Part shown: positions 24,641 to 39,400 of the stretch, one piece after another
Numbering within the stretch: position 1 is the stretch's first letter
Layout of the letters: each line of letters begins with the position of its first letter
DNA from: Cardiocondyla obscurior
Lineage: Eukaryota > Arthropoda > Insecta > Hymenoptera > Formicidae
DNA: 64,000 nucleotides
Direction of reading: 5' to 3'
NCBI RefSeq assembly: GCF_019399895.1
Contig: NC_091883.1
Span: forward strand, 2,708,377-2,772,376
Position numbers and translations under genes: made by a program
Notes under the pieces: generated by a model
What the model saw: the letters and a program-made list of their open reading frames with translations, nothing else
Databases searched by the model: none
What the model was told of the DNA's origin: nothing

Positions 24641-26424
24641 TATTCCTCGTACATTTGTTTCTTCTTTGCGGAGAAAGCGTGGCGGCGATGACGGCGGCGG
24701 CGGTCGCTCACGCGAGCGGAGCCGCAAAGCGCTTGATGACATTTTGCCATGCTAAACTTTTTAATTTTTCCTCTCTTCTAGGGCAGTTTCGATGTATGAC
24801 GGGCTATAGTAAGACTGTAAGTACACAAGAGAAATCCAATCGATAAAACATATATCGCGCGCTTAGAGATGACGTCCGGGGCGACTCGGGTCGTAAAAAG
24901 TGTGCGTGACGTTCACGATATTTAATGGGTTAATTAATTATCGCTAAGTGCCCGGGTGCATGAGAATTTTCTAAGAAAAAGTTTTCCATGAATTTAAATG
25001 TAACGCTCCCGCCGGCCTTGCCCCGCCGCAGCTTTTGTAATATATCCACAAACAGGGTACGTACTATATTACAGGGTGACCCAGAAGTCACGTATTATCA
25101 CGTATTATCACGGAACGCTAGTCGAGGAAATTGTGGGAAAAAGAAAAAAAGAAAAAAGACATAGCGCTGTAATTCTAAGATATTATTTTTTAATTATCCG
25201 CGCGATCGAGTCGCTGGGAAATTAAAATTAAAGAGATACGCAATTGCCTGTAATCGTAATGAAATCTGGCGCAAAAAGCTGAACAAGAGTTAACTTTTAA
25301 TTGAGGAAAGCGAGATACTGAGATCGCTGTATTGAAGGAAACGAAAAGGAGAGGCGGCAGCTATTTAAATAGTCACTAATTTCTCTTTTAGATAAAAAGA
25401 AAAAGAAAAAAAAAACCCAACGACCACCATTGGCTTGATCGATGATGAATTCGCAACAAAGTTCTTTCGTTTCTGGGTTACCGTGCGTATTTTGTTCCGC
25501 AAAAGTCATAAAATGTCACTTTATTTCAATACTTCCGTACAAGTAGTAAACGGTGGAAAACTAGTCACTTTCACTTTCGTTGAGGCAACAACGATCAGGC
25601 GGAAATTAATCGCTATAAGCGTACAGATTAATATGGACAGATAGTAATTATTCCTTATTTAAATATGGCTCCTCGGTGTCGACATGGGATGTAATTATTA
25701 AGCTACTCGATTATAGCGTTCGTATATTCCAACAATTCCTTTACCGTCCTTATATTAAGTATCGAATTATTTCCTGTGTGTGTGTATATAGTATATACAA
25801 ACCGCGCCCGTAAATTAACCGTTTAATTAACTTTGTCATATTACGTGCGTTTTTTTCTTTCTTTTTTTTTTAATTTTTTTTTTTTGTTACGTTTCGAAGA
25901 ACGCATTTCGCTAGAAATGAAATTCTCGGCGTGGCTACCGCCGCTGATATATAAATTGTGATATTATTCGAAGGTTATTGAGTTCGATCCACTTATGGTT
26001 CATAAATGAATTTTATTCGCAGACCTGGATAGAAGTATGTTATATGTTTATGTAAAATATCGTTAACTGTACGTGATTCACATAAGCTATAAATACCGGT
26101 CGTCTGCTTTGTAAAACGTATCACTCGCGTTAAACTATCTTGCGAATCGTAAAATTAAATTGACTCTGTATCTGAGAAATGATGTTAGATCGTGAATCCA
26201 CAACGAGCGTCAAGTAATATCAAGAGCTGCGATTCGTGAATCCACGATCGATTGGCGATATGATTTAAATAAAGCAACTAGACCAACTTTTAAGACCAGA
26301 ATAAAAGAATAGTTATCACGTAGATAGATTAATACTGTATAGACTGAGATATATCGCGAGAGTAGTATTTTGACATTCATATAGTTCGTTCATCGCATAA
26401 AAAAAAAAAAAAACAAATTGGGGG

Positions 26425-26455
<31 letters not shown>

Positions 26456-28500
26456 GGTTCTTCCGTTTCAGACGTTCACGTTCGGCTGTCCTTCTTTTTC
26501 CTTCCTTGAAGTTGTTGATTTTTGTAAGCTGTCACGGATGTGTGATTACGTTTGCTGAAGAAATAAAAATTTCGGACAGTTTATCTTTTTTATGACTCAC
26601 ACGATAGATTGCTCGCTAAAATATATTTAAAAACAAAGTTTAATAAATATTTCAGAATGGAAAGAAAAAGGGACTCGTTATTTCTTCGTTTTCAGCGCAA
26701 TTCACTGGGATTTTCGTGTAAGTATTTGTCGTAGCAAGTGCACGTTGGCGAAATCGTAAATTTATCCCCGCGTTCAACTCTCTTTTTATAACGTCGTCTA
26801 ATGATTAACGCTTTTACCTAAACGGGGTTTAATATAAACGGGGTGAAATACTGTTTTTAGCGAAACAGCGCCGAGGAAATTATTAGGAATAATTAAGTCG
26901 TTCGCTTCTTTAAAGAATATTGCAAATGAAAGGGTAGAGTCGACGACGACCTGTGCCGTTCACGTGGAAATTCTTGTCGCCCTGTATTTCCGTCGTTGCA
27001 AAAATAAACCCGTCGGCAAGGACCTTATCGCGTGAATCCAGCGTTTAATACCGGCGAACAAATTTACTGTGAATAATAAGCAGCTGGAAAATAAACAAGC
27101 GGCGATTCCAATCTCTTCACGTCCAATTTAAAATTTCTTAAAATATATTCGCCGCGGTGAACGCCGCAAAGTAAAATAATAATATCTTTTTTCCGAGTAA
27201 AACCGATGTTTTGCCACTTGTTACGTAAGTTATTGCATTCGCTTCCTCGAAATTGTTAGCGGCTTTCGTTACGGACAGCTTCTTGATTTAGGCCCGCGCG
27301 ATTGCATACACTTACCGCAAGTTGCGTGTTCTTTGATACGCGAATTTAGGTTTAATCACGAGTCTCGACAAAATTCGAGATTGATTCCTTCCTAGGCGGA
27401 AACGTCGTTTATAATTTTCGAGCTAGAAGTGATGGTTTTACGCTGTATCATTTTGTCGACGTACTTTCAGTCGAATCTTATATATTTGCTGGTTATGAAA
27501 AGAAAAAAGGAATATTATCGTGGTCTGCTTTTTTATAAGAAATATCGGAAATTCCGAATAATGTTGAACTTGGGGAGATAAACCCATGGGATTTAACCGT
27601 GACACGTTTGAACATCTTGCAGAGATAGAGGAGCAGGAAAGCGCGTTATCTTATAGCTGCAGAAAAAATGCTGTTATCAAATAACGTACGCGATATTGGC
27701 ACAGCGCGTATTTTATATGCAGTATGTGAAATAATTTTTATTTTTACGAACATATAATGTGCAGTAATAATAATATTAAAGAGTACTTTTTTATTTTTTT
27801 TTCTTTCTAAAATATTGAAGAAATATCGCGAAACTATAGTTGAAAACATTTTTCCATTTCAATTTATTCGAATTAAAATGTATCGAAACTTCAGCTATTT
27901 TTAAAATTTGTTTTAATGGACATTTAAAAAACCCAACAGATTTTTTTTTATTTCTATTTGTTCTACAACATGTTCCGAATATGCTTGTTAATTAATTTAA
28001 AAAAATGTTTGATCTACTACAGTTTTTTTGTTACAACACTTTTGTTGAAAGTTTAATTACGAAAATATATAACGTTGAAAATCGAAAGCCGTGAAAAATA
28101 GTAACTCTTGACATTTTCGTGGCATCAAAATCAATTTCTAGATTGGTCACAGCATGTATCAAAGTCACGAGTTCCAGAGTAATTAATCACAATATATACG
28201 TACGCATATTATAGTCTTGGTCATTACAATTCGATAACGCTCATTTAGTTCTTTTTTTTTCTCCACGCAATTAAATCACTCAAATCTACATATCCTTATG
28301 ATTTGTTTAAGCATTCAAGCATGTCGAATATATAATCACGTATGTTTAATTTCGCGCAAGACAATTGTATACTTCTTTTCGTTAAAACTTCGAGCTCACC
28401 GAATGCATCGAAAGAAGAACGTAAATTAATTAACTTGGCATTAAGCTTGGCGCTTCCGAAAATTCCTTGAGAGAAGGACAACGTTGACCATCGGACCTAT
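24641..28500. other. Intergenic DNA without recognisable genes
   Basis: AT-rich DNA with long homopolymers, the most extreme being an A tract at about 26424-26453. A 10-bp unit CGTATTATCA is tandemly duplicated at 25091-25110, just after GGTGACCCAGAAGTCA (25075-25090), which resembles the ends of some mariner-type insect elements. No open frame here looks coding. It separates the convergent 3' ends of BTBD7 and apolipophorin. Confidence 0.45.
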
Positions 28501-28529
28501 TTCTGTCTCACTTATTTAATATGGCTGTC

Positions 28530-29755
28530 TCTTTCTATCTAAGGGCCGAATCTCTACCGGTCAGTCTAATTGCGGGGTCTCGGGCGTGAGGACGTGTCCT
28601 AATCGCTCCGCAATTACACGTTCTTTCGACCGCGGATAGGAAAGTCTCGCATGCGAATCGGCATCGACGTCGAAGACTCGGAAACGGACAATCATATTTC
28701 GCAAGTCTGAGTTATTCCGCTCGTTGTTTTGCGCTTCGTTTCGAGCGTCGAAAAAGCGCTTCGGAACGGAAGGGTTATGTCGCAGTCGGAACGCGCGGAG
28801 CGTCCGACCTGAAGATCGCCGCGTTCGACCTGAAGCTCGACGCGTCGGACAGCGCCAACTCGCATCTCTCGCCGATCTCCTTCAACCACGTTCCGGCGAC
28901 TACCATTGTTAGACTACGAGGTCGCTCGTCACTTCGTCGCGGTCGGGACTCTCATCCGGTTTCGAAGTGATTTTAGAGGAACTCTAGAAAGATAAAAGTG
29001 CGTGGACAATTTCATATCGCGGTCCATCTCGTTCGCCTTTTCGCAGCAAGTTCTCGGTATCGATTCGTTCTTAGACTTCGCTTTGTCGCGGTTAGTTTCT
29101 CGGGCTCGAGGACGATCCGAGTGAAGACCCGGCGGAACCAAGCAACGCTGCGAACGTCGAGAGTGCATATTTGTACGTCGAAAAGCAGGTATGGCATTTG
29201 TTACGACGACGGATAGCGTAAGCGACTTCTACCGTCTCGATCCCCCTCCCTCGGCCGCCGGGAACGACGGAAGTAGGAGTGGGGTGCGTTCCCCTCAGTC
29301 CTCAACGTCCGGCGCTCCACGGCACACGTACGCACGTGCTCCGTGTGAGAATCTACGTACACCACGTCGAGGTCACGTACGCTAGCCGCCGGTCGTCGCT
29401 TCTAGCACTATATCTGCTTTCGGCGTGCATACAACGAATGATCGGTCGTCGCGCTTCTTAATTATAATCGTAAAGAAACAATCGCCGCGATAATCCACCG
29501 TCATTCCTTCGGTCGTCCGTTTCTCGTGTGACGGTATTCGTAATTAATGATACTGACGGTGATTATAAAACGGAAGTAGAGCAGTGTGACTTAGTGCCAA
29601 GTGATTTGAAGTACTACAACGCTTCAGGATGATCCAGAACGCTGCCACGGAAAGAAGGAAGGAAGGAGGGAAGGAAGGACGAACGGATAGACGGAAGGAG
29701 GGAAGGACGGAAGGACGAAAAACAACCTAGCCCAGCCGAACCGAGAGATTTAAAG
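28530..29755 (+). promoter_or_regulatory. GC-rich promoter-like block with plus-strand splice donor
   Basis: A 1.2-kb GC-rich, CpG-dense island in otherwise AT-rich DNA, ending in TTTAAAG|GTAAGTG at 29755/29756, a strong plus-strand donor. Short open frames occur on both strands but none carries a recognisable domain. The simplest reading is a promoter plus a noncoding first exon of a plus-strand transcript that runs rightwards, antisense to apolipophorin. A GGAA/GGAC purine repeat lies at 29651-29720 within the putative exon. Transcription is not proven by sequence alone. Confidence 0.4.
29651..29720. repeat. GGAA/GGAC purine repeat
   Basis: Imperfect tetranucleotide purine tract just upstream of the plus-strand donor at 29756. 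Confidence 0.85.
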
Positions 29756-30410
29756 GTAAGTGAACTGGCAACACGCCGTCCGCTGCATATTCTCAATCGC
29801 AAATCGCTCAATTGTAATCGTCTTAAAAAAATTAATACATATAATTAATTAACGACCGAGTATAATAACGCTCGCTTCGCGTGCGCTCTGCGATCTCTGG
29901 TATTAAAAATCGCGTATTAAAAAACCTATTAGAATCTGAATAAAATATAATCTTAACGATGCCAAAGTGGCATTTCGCGTTTAAACGAATTAAATTATAT
30001 ATAAAAAAAAATAATAATTTATTCGCGCTGGTTAAGCGGAGGACGCATAAAATACTAACAAGCTTTCATTACACGAACATTACGTTCAATGTTTATTTTT
30101 CTCCGTAAAATCGCTGATTGTAGGTACATCGATAAACGATATATCAATTTATTGCATTCGCATCAATTTACGCTCATATCGGAACTACAAAACGAAGGGC
30201 AGGCACTTATTTTATTAGGCACTTTTTAGCATCCGATATTGCTCCTTTCGATCTATTAAAAAATCGGCGACATCGACCGAATGACTCAATTACATCACTT
30301 ATCATCCTATCAAACGGACTTTTCATATTGTAACAAAGTAACAAATAGATTACATCTAAATTAATTAGTAATAATAGTATGCATAGTACTGTGGCTCCTT
30401 TCAACCAGAG
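29756..30410. other. Apolipophorin 3' flank with poly(A) signal
   Basis: AT-rich region downstream of the apolipophorin stop. TTTATT at 30211-30216 reads AATAAA on the minus strand, about 195 bases past the stop codon, and is the best candidate poly(A) signal. Confidence 0.5.
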
Positions 30411-33400
30411 TTAGACTTCTCTCTTCGTGTGTCTCTGCAATATAAAATGCATAATTAACGTCGTAAAATAAGCCGTATCGTTTCTAACACCGATGTTACC
30501 TCGGCTCGCAATTTGCATATCGCGTTAACTGCCCGTATAGCGTAGCTCGCGATTGTTATCGCGATTATGGCTTCAAGCTACTCACCGTGGGCTGTTCCTT
30601 TTCTTTGCGACCCACGATCTTGCAGCGGGGACGTGCGCTCGCGTGGGATTGGTAGCACGCGCAATCCTGTTCAATTTCGGTGCTCAGGATATCCTCGACG
30701 ATCTTTCTGGCGGTAATCTGAGCGAACTGCCGCTTCTGATTCGGTTTAGCGTCCACGAGGTTGCTGGAACTGAACGCCGCTCCGCCGGACTGAAATATAA
30801 TTTTACGTCGCGTATAATAATCTAGCTCTTTCTCACATTTTTTTATTTTATTTTATTTTATTTTATTTTATTTTTTTTTTAATTCTTTTCGCGCACTCAC
30901 CGCAACGGCAAAGTCTGCGCACACGTCCACCGCGGGTAGGACCATGTTGTTTTTGAGGTCGGCGTTTCCGCTCAGTGGTTTTTTCTTATTGTCACCGAAC
31001 ACGTACGCACCATTGCTATCGTACCCAACGATGTTCTTCTGCGGCTTGCCGGAGACCTGGATCTCGTTGGTGTTGTACACGTGATAGTAAGTCAGGCCCA
31101 GATCTCGGTACATCTTCCGTCCGATTATAAGTCTCAATTGTTGCAGCTGTAAGATCGATTCTCTGTTAGCACTGGCGAGCGAATTAGTTCGCGTGTAAGT
31201 TAGCGAATTGGCGTTTTACCGATATCGGCAACGGAGACTTCTCGCAAGGAGTAGAAACGACCGCTACGACAGCCTTCGCCGCGGCAGGTCTGAACGGATA
31301 GTTAATAGCTTCTTTGTAGGCGTCGCTTATCCCCAAAGTGCCCAATTCCACGTCTATTTTTTGGTCGAGATATTGCAGTTTTGTCTCAAGGTTACCCTTT
31401 TTAGCTTCCTGTAAATTCACCCATTGAAATATATAATATTTCCCAGCTGGAAGGGATCTCAAACGTCTCGTTTTAACTCGGTGAAAAATTGTTAAGTTAC
31501 CTCGAAGGTGATATAATCGTTTGATTCCTCGAACTTCATATTTTTCACGTCGCCTTCGATGTTCGTGCTATTGCTGTTCGTGGTGTAATGCTGCGGCCAC
31601 TTCAAGTGATCAGCGAAACCGATCAAGCCTATGTGAACGTCCCTAGAAAAGAATTATTAAGAATATTACGATGCCACCCTCGCGTCGCGATCGTAAATTA
31701 TATTTTTCATATTTTATTAAAAGGCGTACGTTATGCCTTGCTGCTTCAGCTCGTCTCTCAGATCGGTTATCAACGTTGGTATCAGGTCTTTGAAAACTTT
31801 CTCGTTCTCCTGAACCTGTTCGACCACCAGAATGATGTCGGCTTGACCCTTCGGGCTTTTAACGCTGAAGGTGTCGCCGACGGCGATCGTGTTCTCGCCG
31901 ACTTTGCAGCTCGCTGAAACATCATCGCCCGCGTTAAAATTATTCAGAACGATCCCGCGTATCTCGCATTCGCGTAAGTCTCGAATAAGCTGACTTCCAG
32001 TTTAGAGATTTCCCTTTTCCGCGTATTAAAATTAACATTCGACCGCGCTTTGTAAAGTAGTGCCAGTCAACAATTTAACTTACTGCAAGTGGATGGTATG
32101 CTCGTTCCGAAAACACCCTTGTAGTAGCAACTGGCGTAATAAGCGGTGGCGAGCAAGCAAGGAGCTTGCGGATTTCCGTTAGCCGCAGCGTCGCAGGCAT
32201 CTCGGTAATGAGTCGGATTAACGTAGTTGAAGCAGTTTCTAAAACACGACGGAGAAACATAATTTCCAAGTTTACCTCTAAGTTGATGAAAATGTTTATG
32301 ATAATTATATTACTTTGAATATTCGCGGAATACCGTTCTGAAATATACATGCGCGTAACCCGCGGGGATATCAGTCGCAACGAAATGTTGAGATATAATA
32401 TTTTTCGAGACCCGTCCTCGTTTTCCGTCGCGATAAGTACTTTATCTAATCAGTTTTTTTTTTGGTCTTTTTTTTAATATCGTTATTTGTTGAATCTCTT
32501 AAACGTCTAAAGTGCTCGACGGTAAATCGAAGCTATTTAAACTTTTCATCTTAAATAATTAGACTTACGGTATTATATTTCTTTGCGTAATCTGGAAAGT
32601 TAATTGTATTTTTTTCATTTTTCAAACCGGGGGAGGAATATACTTACTTCAACGTAGATTTCTGGCCCGAGAAGTAGTCAGTGCAGACTGGATTACGTTG
32701 CTTCGTCTTGTGATCGATCGCGTTCACAGCCGCGCAGTCGGGCTTCAGTTTGTATCCGTTAGCAAATTCAGTCTCACTCTCGGTAATCTGTTTCAATTGC
32801 GAAAAAGGCGCTTTTAGAGATCACTGCAAGCACTGCGGAACTCTGTGTCTATCGTTTTTACGTAAGATCCTTTCAGCGGCGAAACAACTCGGCGCGTGTT
32901 TATTTTTACTTTTGGAAGTGGAACGTTCAATTTTATTTCTCCCGACAGAAGATGAAATTCTGCATATTGAAATATGACGTCTTTTACCTTTTCACTTAAG
33001 AGATACAGATATAAAAATACTGGTTTGCCGTCCCAGTTTCGCGGACAAACTACCGACTCAGGATATCTATTTCGCAACGAAAGAATGCCCGATTCCATCG
33101 GGAGTTCGTGATCCCTTCGGAAAAGAATGCCGTTCAACGTAGACATTTGTCTATTGATCGAGGTGAAAACTTTTAAATAAAAGCGCACAATGAACATGAT
33201 TTATAGTCGGACGATATTACCGCAGGGCCTTATGAATAGAAGCGCGACGCCGTGAAAATGAGGGACGAGCTTCCGAGAGCAGGAAGCAGATTATATTAAA
33301 TATTTATAACGTGTGTACATTTTTCATCTCGCTTCCGACGTACTTAGGGTATCGATTCCGACTTTTCCTCGCGGTGGAATTAATTTAAAGAAGAAGAATA

Positions 33401-36400
33401 TACATTATTTTACGTTAAGCTGACGCGCAAAGCCGCTTTTCCTTCGATCGATCGGGACGAATAGTTAATTTGGATAATTATCGTTAACGAAATCCTTTTA
33501 GGGAATATCGATATTAGCCTTAACGATATTAGCGATCTTACGTCTCTGATATTCTACGCGCCAAGTTATTTATTATATTTAAACGGTAAAACTAACTCTC
33601 TACGCTTACCTTTCCGGAGGGCAGAGTATAGTCGTCGTAATGTTCGTTGTTGCCATCGCCGAGAAGACCGCGTAATTTTCCGTGATAAAAGCCAGACACG
33701 AGGACCGTGCAGACCATAGATTGTTTGTTGGTGCATAGAACGTGCACGCCGTAGTCGGACTTTACATTTACAGTCGAGGCGACAAGGAACGCGTGCAAAT
33801 TCTTCGTGCTGGCCGGGAAATTGCCTGGCTTGCTGTTCACTAGAATCTGTAGGGGAAAAAAAAGAAAAAAAAATAGAGAGAGTAAAATACAGTCGTGTGC
33901 GAACATTCGACCGAAAATATTCGCGGAAAGATTTTTTTTTTCTTTTTCCTTTTCGTTAAGTAACGCTGAGCGCGCGGAAAAATAAAAGCGTAAAATTTGC
34001 AAGGCTTAAAATCGGCGTGATAGAACTCGCGCGAAAGACGAACAACGGCGGGAGCTTTTTTTTTATTTTTTTTTTTATTTTCTATTCTCTCTTCGCTCAG
34101 TCTGTGAGAGAAGCGACGCGAGGATAATACGGTTCGACTTGTCAGCGAAGTTTGGACTTTCCCAGCAAACTTACAGGGTTACAGTTCAATACTGGATTGC
34201 ATTATAAGACTCGTACGCGGAATACTGTATGAGAGCGATCTGGCGGTTTCACCCACATCGACCCTTTCTCGTTTCCCTCTCTTCAACCCATTTACCCCGT
34301 TCTCAATTCATGTCACATATCCCGACGTAACTTGCCGTCGCTATAGGAAATTGGTTAAGAGATAAGAGAAATAAACTTACGTTGCCATTGTTCTTCAGCG
34401 TGATGCTCTCTTTAGGCTCCGTTACGGTCACGCTAACGAGATGTCCTTTGTTAAAGTTCGCGACAACGGAGAAATTGCCGTCCTGCGTGTCTTGCGCCAA
34501 AACGTAGGTACAATCACCGGGCATGCTCAGGTGGTTGCCGTCGAAAGTAAAGATATGTCCTCCGTCGACAACGATACCGAATTTACTGAAGGGAGGTATG
34601 AGGTCGGAGGGCAGGAGAGTTGGTCTATTTAACGTGCAGAAAAGAAAAATAAATTCACATTAATTAGCATTATAGATTCTCACAGTAATTAAGAAAGAGA
34701 AGTCACGTAATAAAAAAAGAAAATGTTTTTATTAATACTATAAGTAGTTTTCTTTTAAAAAAAATTCTTTAAATATTGCTTTTAATTTTTTCACGCTATA
34801 TTAACTTTGCTCCTTAATTTAATTAATTTTTTTATTTTTTCTTTATTAAATGTAAAACTTAAAAAAAAGAAAAAATACGTAATAAAATTAGATATAGTAG
34901 AAACAAGAGACCTGTAGGTGTAGTAAAGTTCCGCTGCTGTTGGCAATTCGTTATTGCGTATCAGATTGACGAGAGACACTTTGAACGAGGTGATCACTGG
35001 CAATTTTGTTAACGATTCGAACTGAACGGGAAGATGAGAATCAAACAAATCGTCTATTAGTTCGTCGAGAGCGCCGCTTGATTCCAGAAGCTTGTACAGG
35101 GAAGCAATGGCATCGATCGCACGATCGTAGATCTTCTTGATCTCGTTAGTGTTGTCGACCTGCGCGAGACAAACATTTTTATTTTTTTTTAATTAATTCG
35201 GCACCCTTGCTATTTCATATGTTTCATAATTTTGGATCATTTGAACTGAATTAATAAACCGTGACGTTAGGCAATTAGTGGCTCTTACTTTTTCGTGTTT
35301 GACGTGCTTCATTATATATTCATAAGTAGCGCTGAAGAGCTGTCGAAGTTCTTCAGTCGGTAGCATAGACTTTACGACCTCGCTGAGCTCGTGAATAGAA
35401 GCCAGGACGGTTTCCGGAATTTGAAGGTTGATGAGATCCTGGTACTGCTCTTTAGCAATCTCGAAGATCGGCAATGCTTTCATTTGATTTCCCAACAAGG
35501 CGGCGAACTCCTCGACGTCTTTCTTGATTTGAGTGACGGCCTTGAATATGATCTTGCTGATGTCGTGAGCGAGCTCCGAAGCAACGATCGCTAATTCCTT
35601 CAATTCCTTTTGATGCTCGTTAATGAGATCGAGTAACGTCTTGAAATAGGCCATCGATACGTCGGCGAGGCTATCGACTAGATTGATGTATGCGTTAGCT
35701 ATCTTGTTGTAGGACTCTTTCAGCTGCGGATAAATCGTTTTCCATGCCTCTTCGATCTTGGAGACTATTTCACCGTATTCTTTCTGAAGTTCATTTACTT
35801 GTAATGTTATTTGTTTCATAGTATTGGTTATGGCCGCAATAATAGCTCCGAAATATTTGTTCCTGAAAGAATGAGATTGGTAATGCGTGATTTAATAATT
35901 CAAAAATTATTCTGATAAATTATTCAACATTAAATTTATGAGGACATTAGAATACAAAAATGTAAGAAATAGATTATTGTTTTTTTTTTCTTTTCTTTTT
36001 TTTTTTTTCTTATAAATGTATATTAATAAGTATTAGTACTGAATAATATAAAATCGAAAGAAATGTATTTTTTAATTTCTTACAAGGTGGCCTCTATATC
36101 TTTGATGGTCTGATCAGCGTTGAGTTCGTTTTTCAACTTGTTTAGTTCGTTTTCGTAATATTCTAGCAGTGGTTTAAAGTTCGGTTGGGCTTTCTTCAAA
36201 TGGTCTACAAGATCTTTCAATTCTCTTTCTGCTTCGTCGACTATTTCGTTGGAAGCGTCCTTTAATTGTTTTAATAACTCCTTGGTGTTTTTTCGCGAAT
36301 GCTCCTAAATTTCGTAATATATATATATTTATTCTTAATTTTTTTTATATTGCGAACATGTAATTATAGTTATAATTACACGAAAATCTACTCACAAATA

Positions 36401-39400
36401 GGTGGACAATATTATCTTTAGTGTAGCCGAAATCAGGTTTTAGGAACTTTTCGTCGTCAAGATGAACCAAAGCGTGGAACAAATCCTTTTTCGCACCATT
36501 TTCTACATGTTCGGCATGAATTTCGGCTAGTTGTCCGAGTACGATGCGTCCGTTAACGACGACTTTGTTAGGATTATCTAAAAAAAAAAAAAAAAAAAAT
36601 TAAAAAATAAAAATTAAATATAAAAAAATACTAAAAGTGTTATATCTACTCAAGTGGAAATTAATTCCCACCGCTACTTAATAATTAGCCAGCCGATTCG
36701 CGGTTCGTCTCGTGGCTGTCTAGCAAAGCTGTCCAGCAAAACTGTCCAGCATTGAGTCAAAAATGTAACGCTCTAAACGTTTGATATCTAAACATTTTTC
36801 GCCGCGGACCGAGTCTACTCCACGTCTTGACCTACCTAACACGTGCTCGTTTGCCGAGACCGCTCGGCGCCGGGCCCGCCGACCGCCGTGATTGTGTAAG
36901 TACGTGCGTGTGTTTACGTCTGGCCGGCAGGTTTTTTCTCGCTCCAAGTTCGCAAGGTGGAGGACGCGCGGGCGGCGGACGGCGAGAACCGGTTCGCCCG
37001 GCGATTTCGGCAGTCGAGCGAGCTTTGCGTAAGATCAACGCGTAACAGTAAACAAGTACGCGACGAAAAACGTTTAGATATATCTATTTATATACACGAT
37101 CCGCGCTGGACGATGCTTAGACGACCGATACTAGACAGATTTTGTTTCTTTTCTTTTTTAAACGACGTCATCTTTTGAGGATTAGCTAGATAAATTTCCA
37201 CTCGAGTGCATATAATGTATTTGCATGTTTCAAGTATTTTTTTCTTTTTACTTACTTACTTACTTACTTAAGAAAAAAAAAAGACTGCGAAATATATTTT
37301 ACCTTTAAAGTATTCCGTGTAAGTAAATCTGTTCCAATCATGCGCTTCGTAGTTGATTACAATAGGCTTGTTGCCCACGATCGAAATTTCCGTGTCGAAC
37401 TTTTGCAAATTTTTCTTCAATTCCCATTTCGCGTCGGCTTTGATTAGTTCTTTATTTGGGGCGGTTACAAGGAGGTACGCTTCCGTGGGATTTAAAGCGA
37501 CGAGAGCGCCGACGCTCTTTGGCTTTTGATGCACGTCCGTGTAGGACAGTACGCTGCCGAAACCAAATTTGTATTCCGCGATCGCCAAGTGGCTCTTCAG
37601 GTCGACTTTGAGTTGTTGTCCACGGCTGTTTATTTCAATCACGCTGGTCACATTGTGGCCTCTTTCGATATTCTGTCGATTCAGCTTCGCCACTACGTTG
37701 ATCTTCTGCGTTTTCTTGGAGAAGACGTCGATGTCTACGTTCGCGTCTAGCAGGTGTTCGCCGCCGTAGTGAAGTTTACCTTTCACCGCCATATCCTGAT
37801 GTAAAAATACGTATTCGATGTAGTTTGAAAATGAAATCGCAATTTATTCAACTAGCATTTGGGTTAAAATTGCGAAAATGTTATAAAAATGAGGGAAGAA
37901 AAAAAAAGGAACAAATTCAGCTCGCGGACGTAAATCGGCAGAGAACGTATTACGGTGCCTTTTTTATAATTTAAGTGGCTCGATATTCTCGCTAGATTGC
38001 GAGAAAATCGACAATAAAAGCTTTGTCAAAGTGCGTAGTCCTTCTCTCTCGCTAGTTTTATGGAAAAGGTTCGACCTTATATTCGCGGAGAAATTGGAAG
38101 CAAATTGGAAAATGCTTTTTCAGTTAAATTTTGTTTAACTTTGAACGTCATTCGATGTAATTTCAACGTTGTGGATTTAAAAAGCTCGAAGAATGTAATT
38201 TTTATGTGTAAAATTAGATATTTCATCATATATTATAAATAGAGTCGACGACGTACCTTCGGCTGAGATGGATATATAAATTTAATCTCTCCGTTAACAG
38301 ATCCGCTGTTCTTCTCGATATTCACGTCACCGGTGGCGACAAGACCAGTCTTGTCGGACGGTTTGTTCTTTCTGTCCAAGTAAACGGAGACGTCGACCTT
38401 GAATGCTCCAGTTTGCTTCGTCTTGGGCAAGTCGAATGTGCCAACAATCGCCATTTCGCGATTAGGTAATGTCAGAATGGCAGCTGCGAACAAATTACGC
38501 GACTATTAATTTATTACCCCAACGATAAAATTAGAAATATCTTTCTTATCATTTTTAATAAAAAATTTAATAAAGAAGCGGAGCTTATCTCCTCACCGCT
38601 TTCTTTAGGATGAACGTAGAGTTTGTAGGAATACTGAGACTTGTCCTTCGACGAGTGTAAGTACAAGTTGGCAGAGTGATCGAGCTTGGACTCCTTGAGT
38701 TCGGTGCTCGATTTCAATCCGAATTCGGCTGGCACGTTGAATTTCTTCAGGTCCACCTCCACCGTTAGTTCGTGATTCAAATAATTCTTATCTGCGAAAA
38801 GGAGAGAGAAAATATTAAAGGAATAATTTATCATAGAAGACGCTTATTTACGCGATACTTTTCATTTTTTTATTTTTTTTTTATTTTAATTTTGTCACGG
38901 TTTACGGCGATTAAATAAATTAATAAGAATTTTCAATGGCCGTTGGATTGTGGGATTATTGTTCAATGAAATTAATCGAAGCCATTAGATGAATTAAAAA
39001 TGACGTGTCCATAGTAAAATCTATAATTGTGATAAAATCGTGAAAGTACGAGGAGCGTGTGTTTCGCAGGGTTGCAATCGGGCAATCTTAAAAGAATTAT
39101 AATACATTAATGTTCTCATGAAAAGCTCGTTTCCCCGTTTGGACGAAGACGGTTCCCGCTCTCGATATTAATCGGGGAAATTTTATTTCCGTTAACTCTC
39201 GAGGCCCGATAGGCCGCAACTGCCAAATTGATCTCGAGGGAGGAAAGAAAAGTAGGGGTGGGAAAGAAAAAGAAAAAAAAAAAGACGAAGTAAACTTTAT
39301 CGCTCTACACGTCACCGCGGTGCTAGAAAGGATTAAGACGCGTGTACGTCAGCGAAGCACACGCCCTTGTGGCGTGACGTCATTCCGCACCGGCGGGCAA

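Noticed and set aside
24172..24742. Long minus-strand Phe/Tyr/Ile-rich frames resembling membrane proteins
   Set aside because: They are translations of TA, GT and A/G-rich simple repeats.
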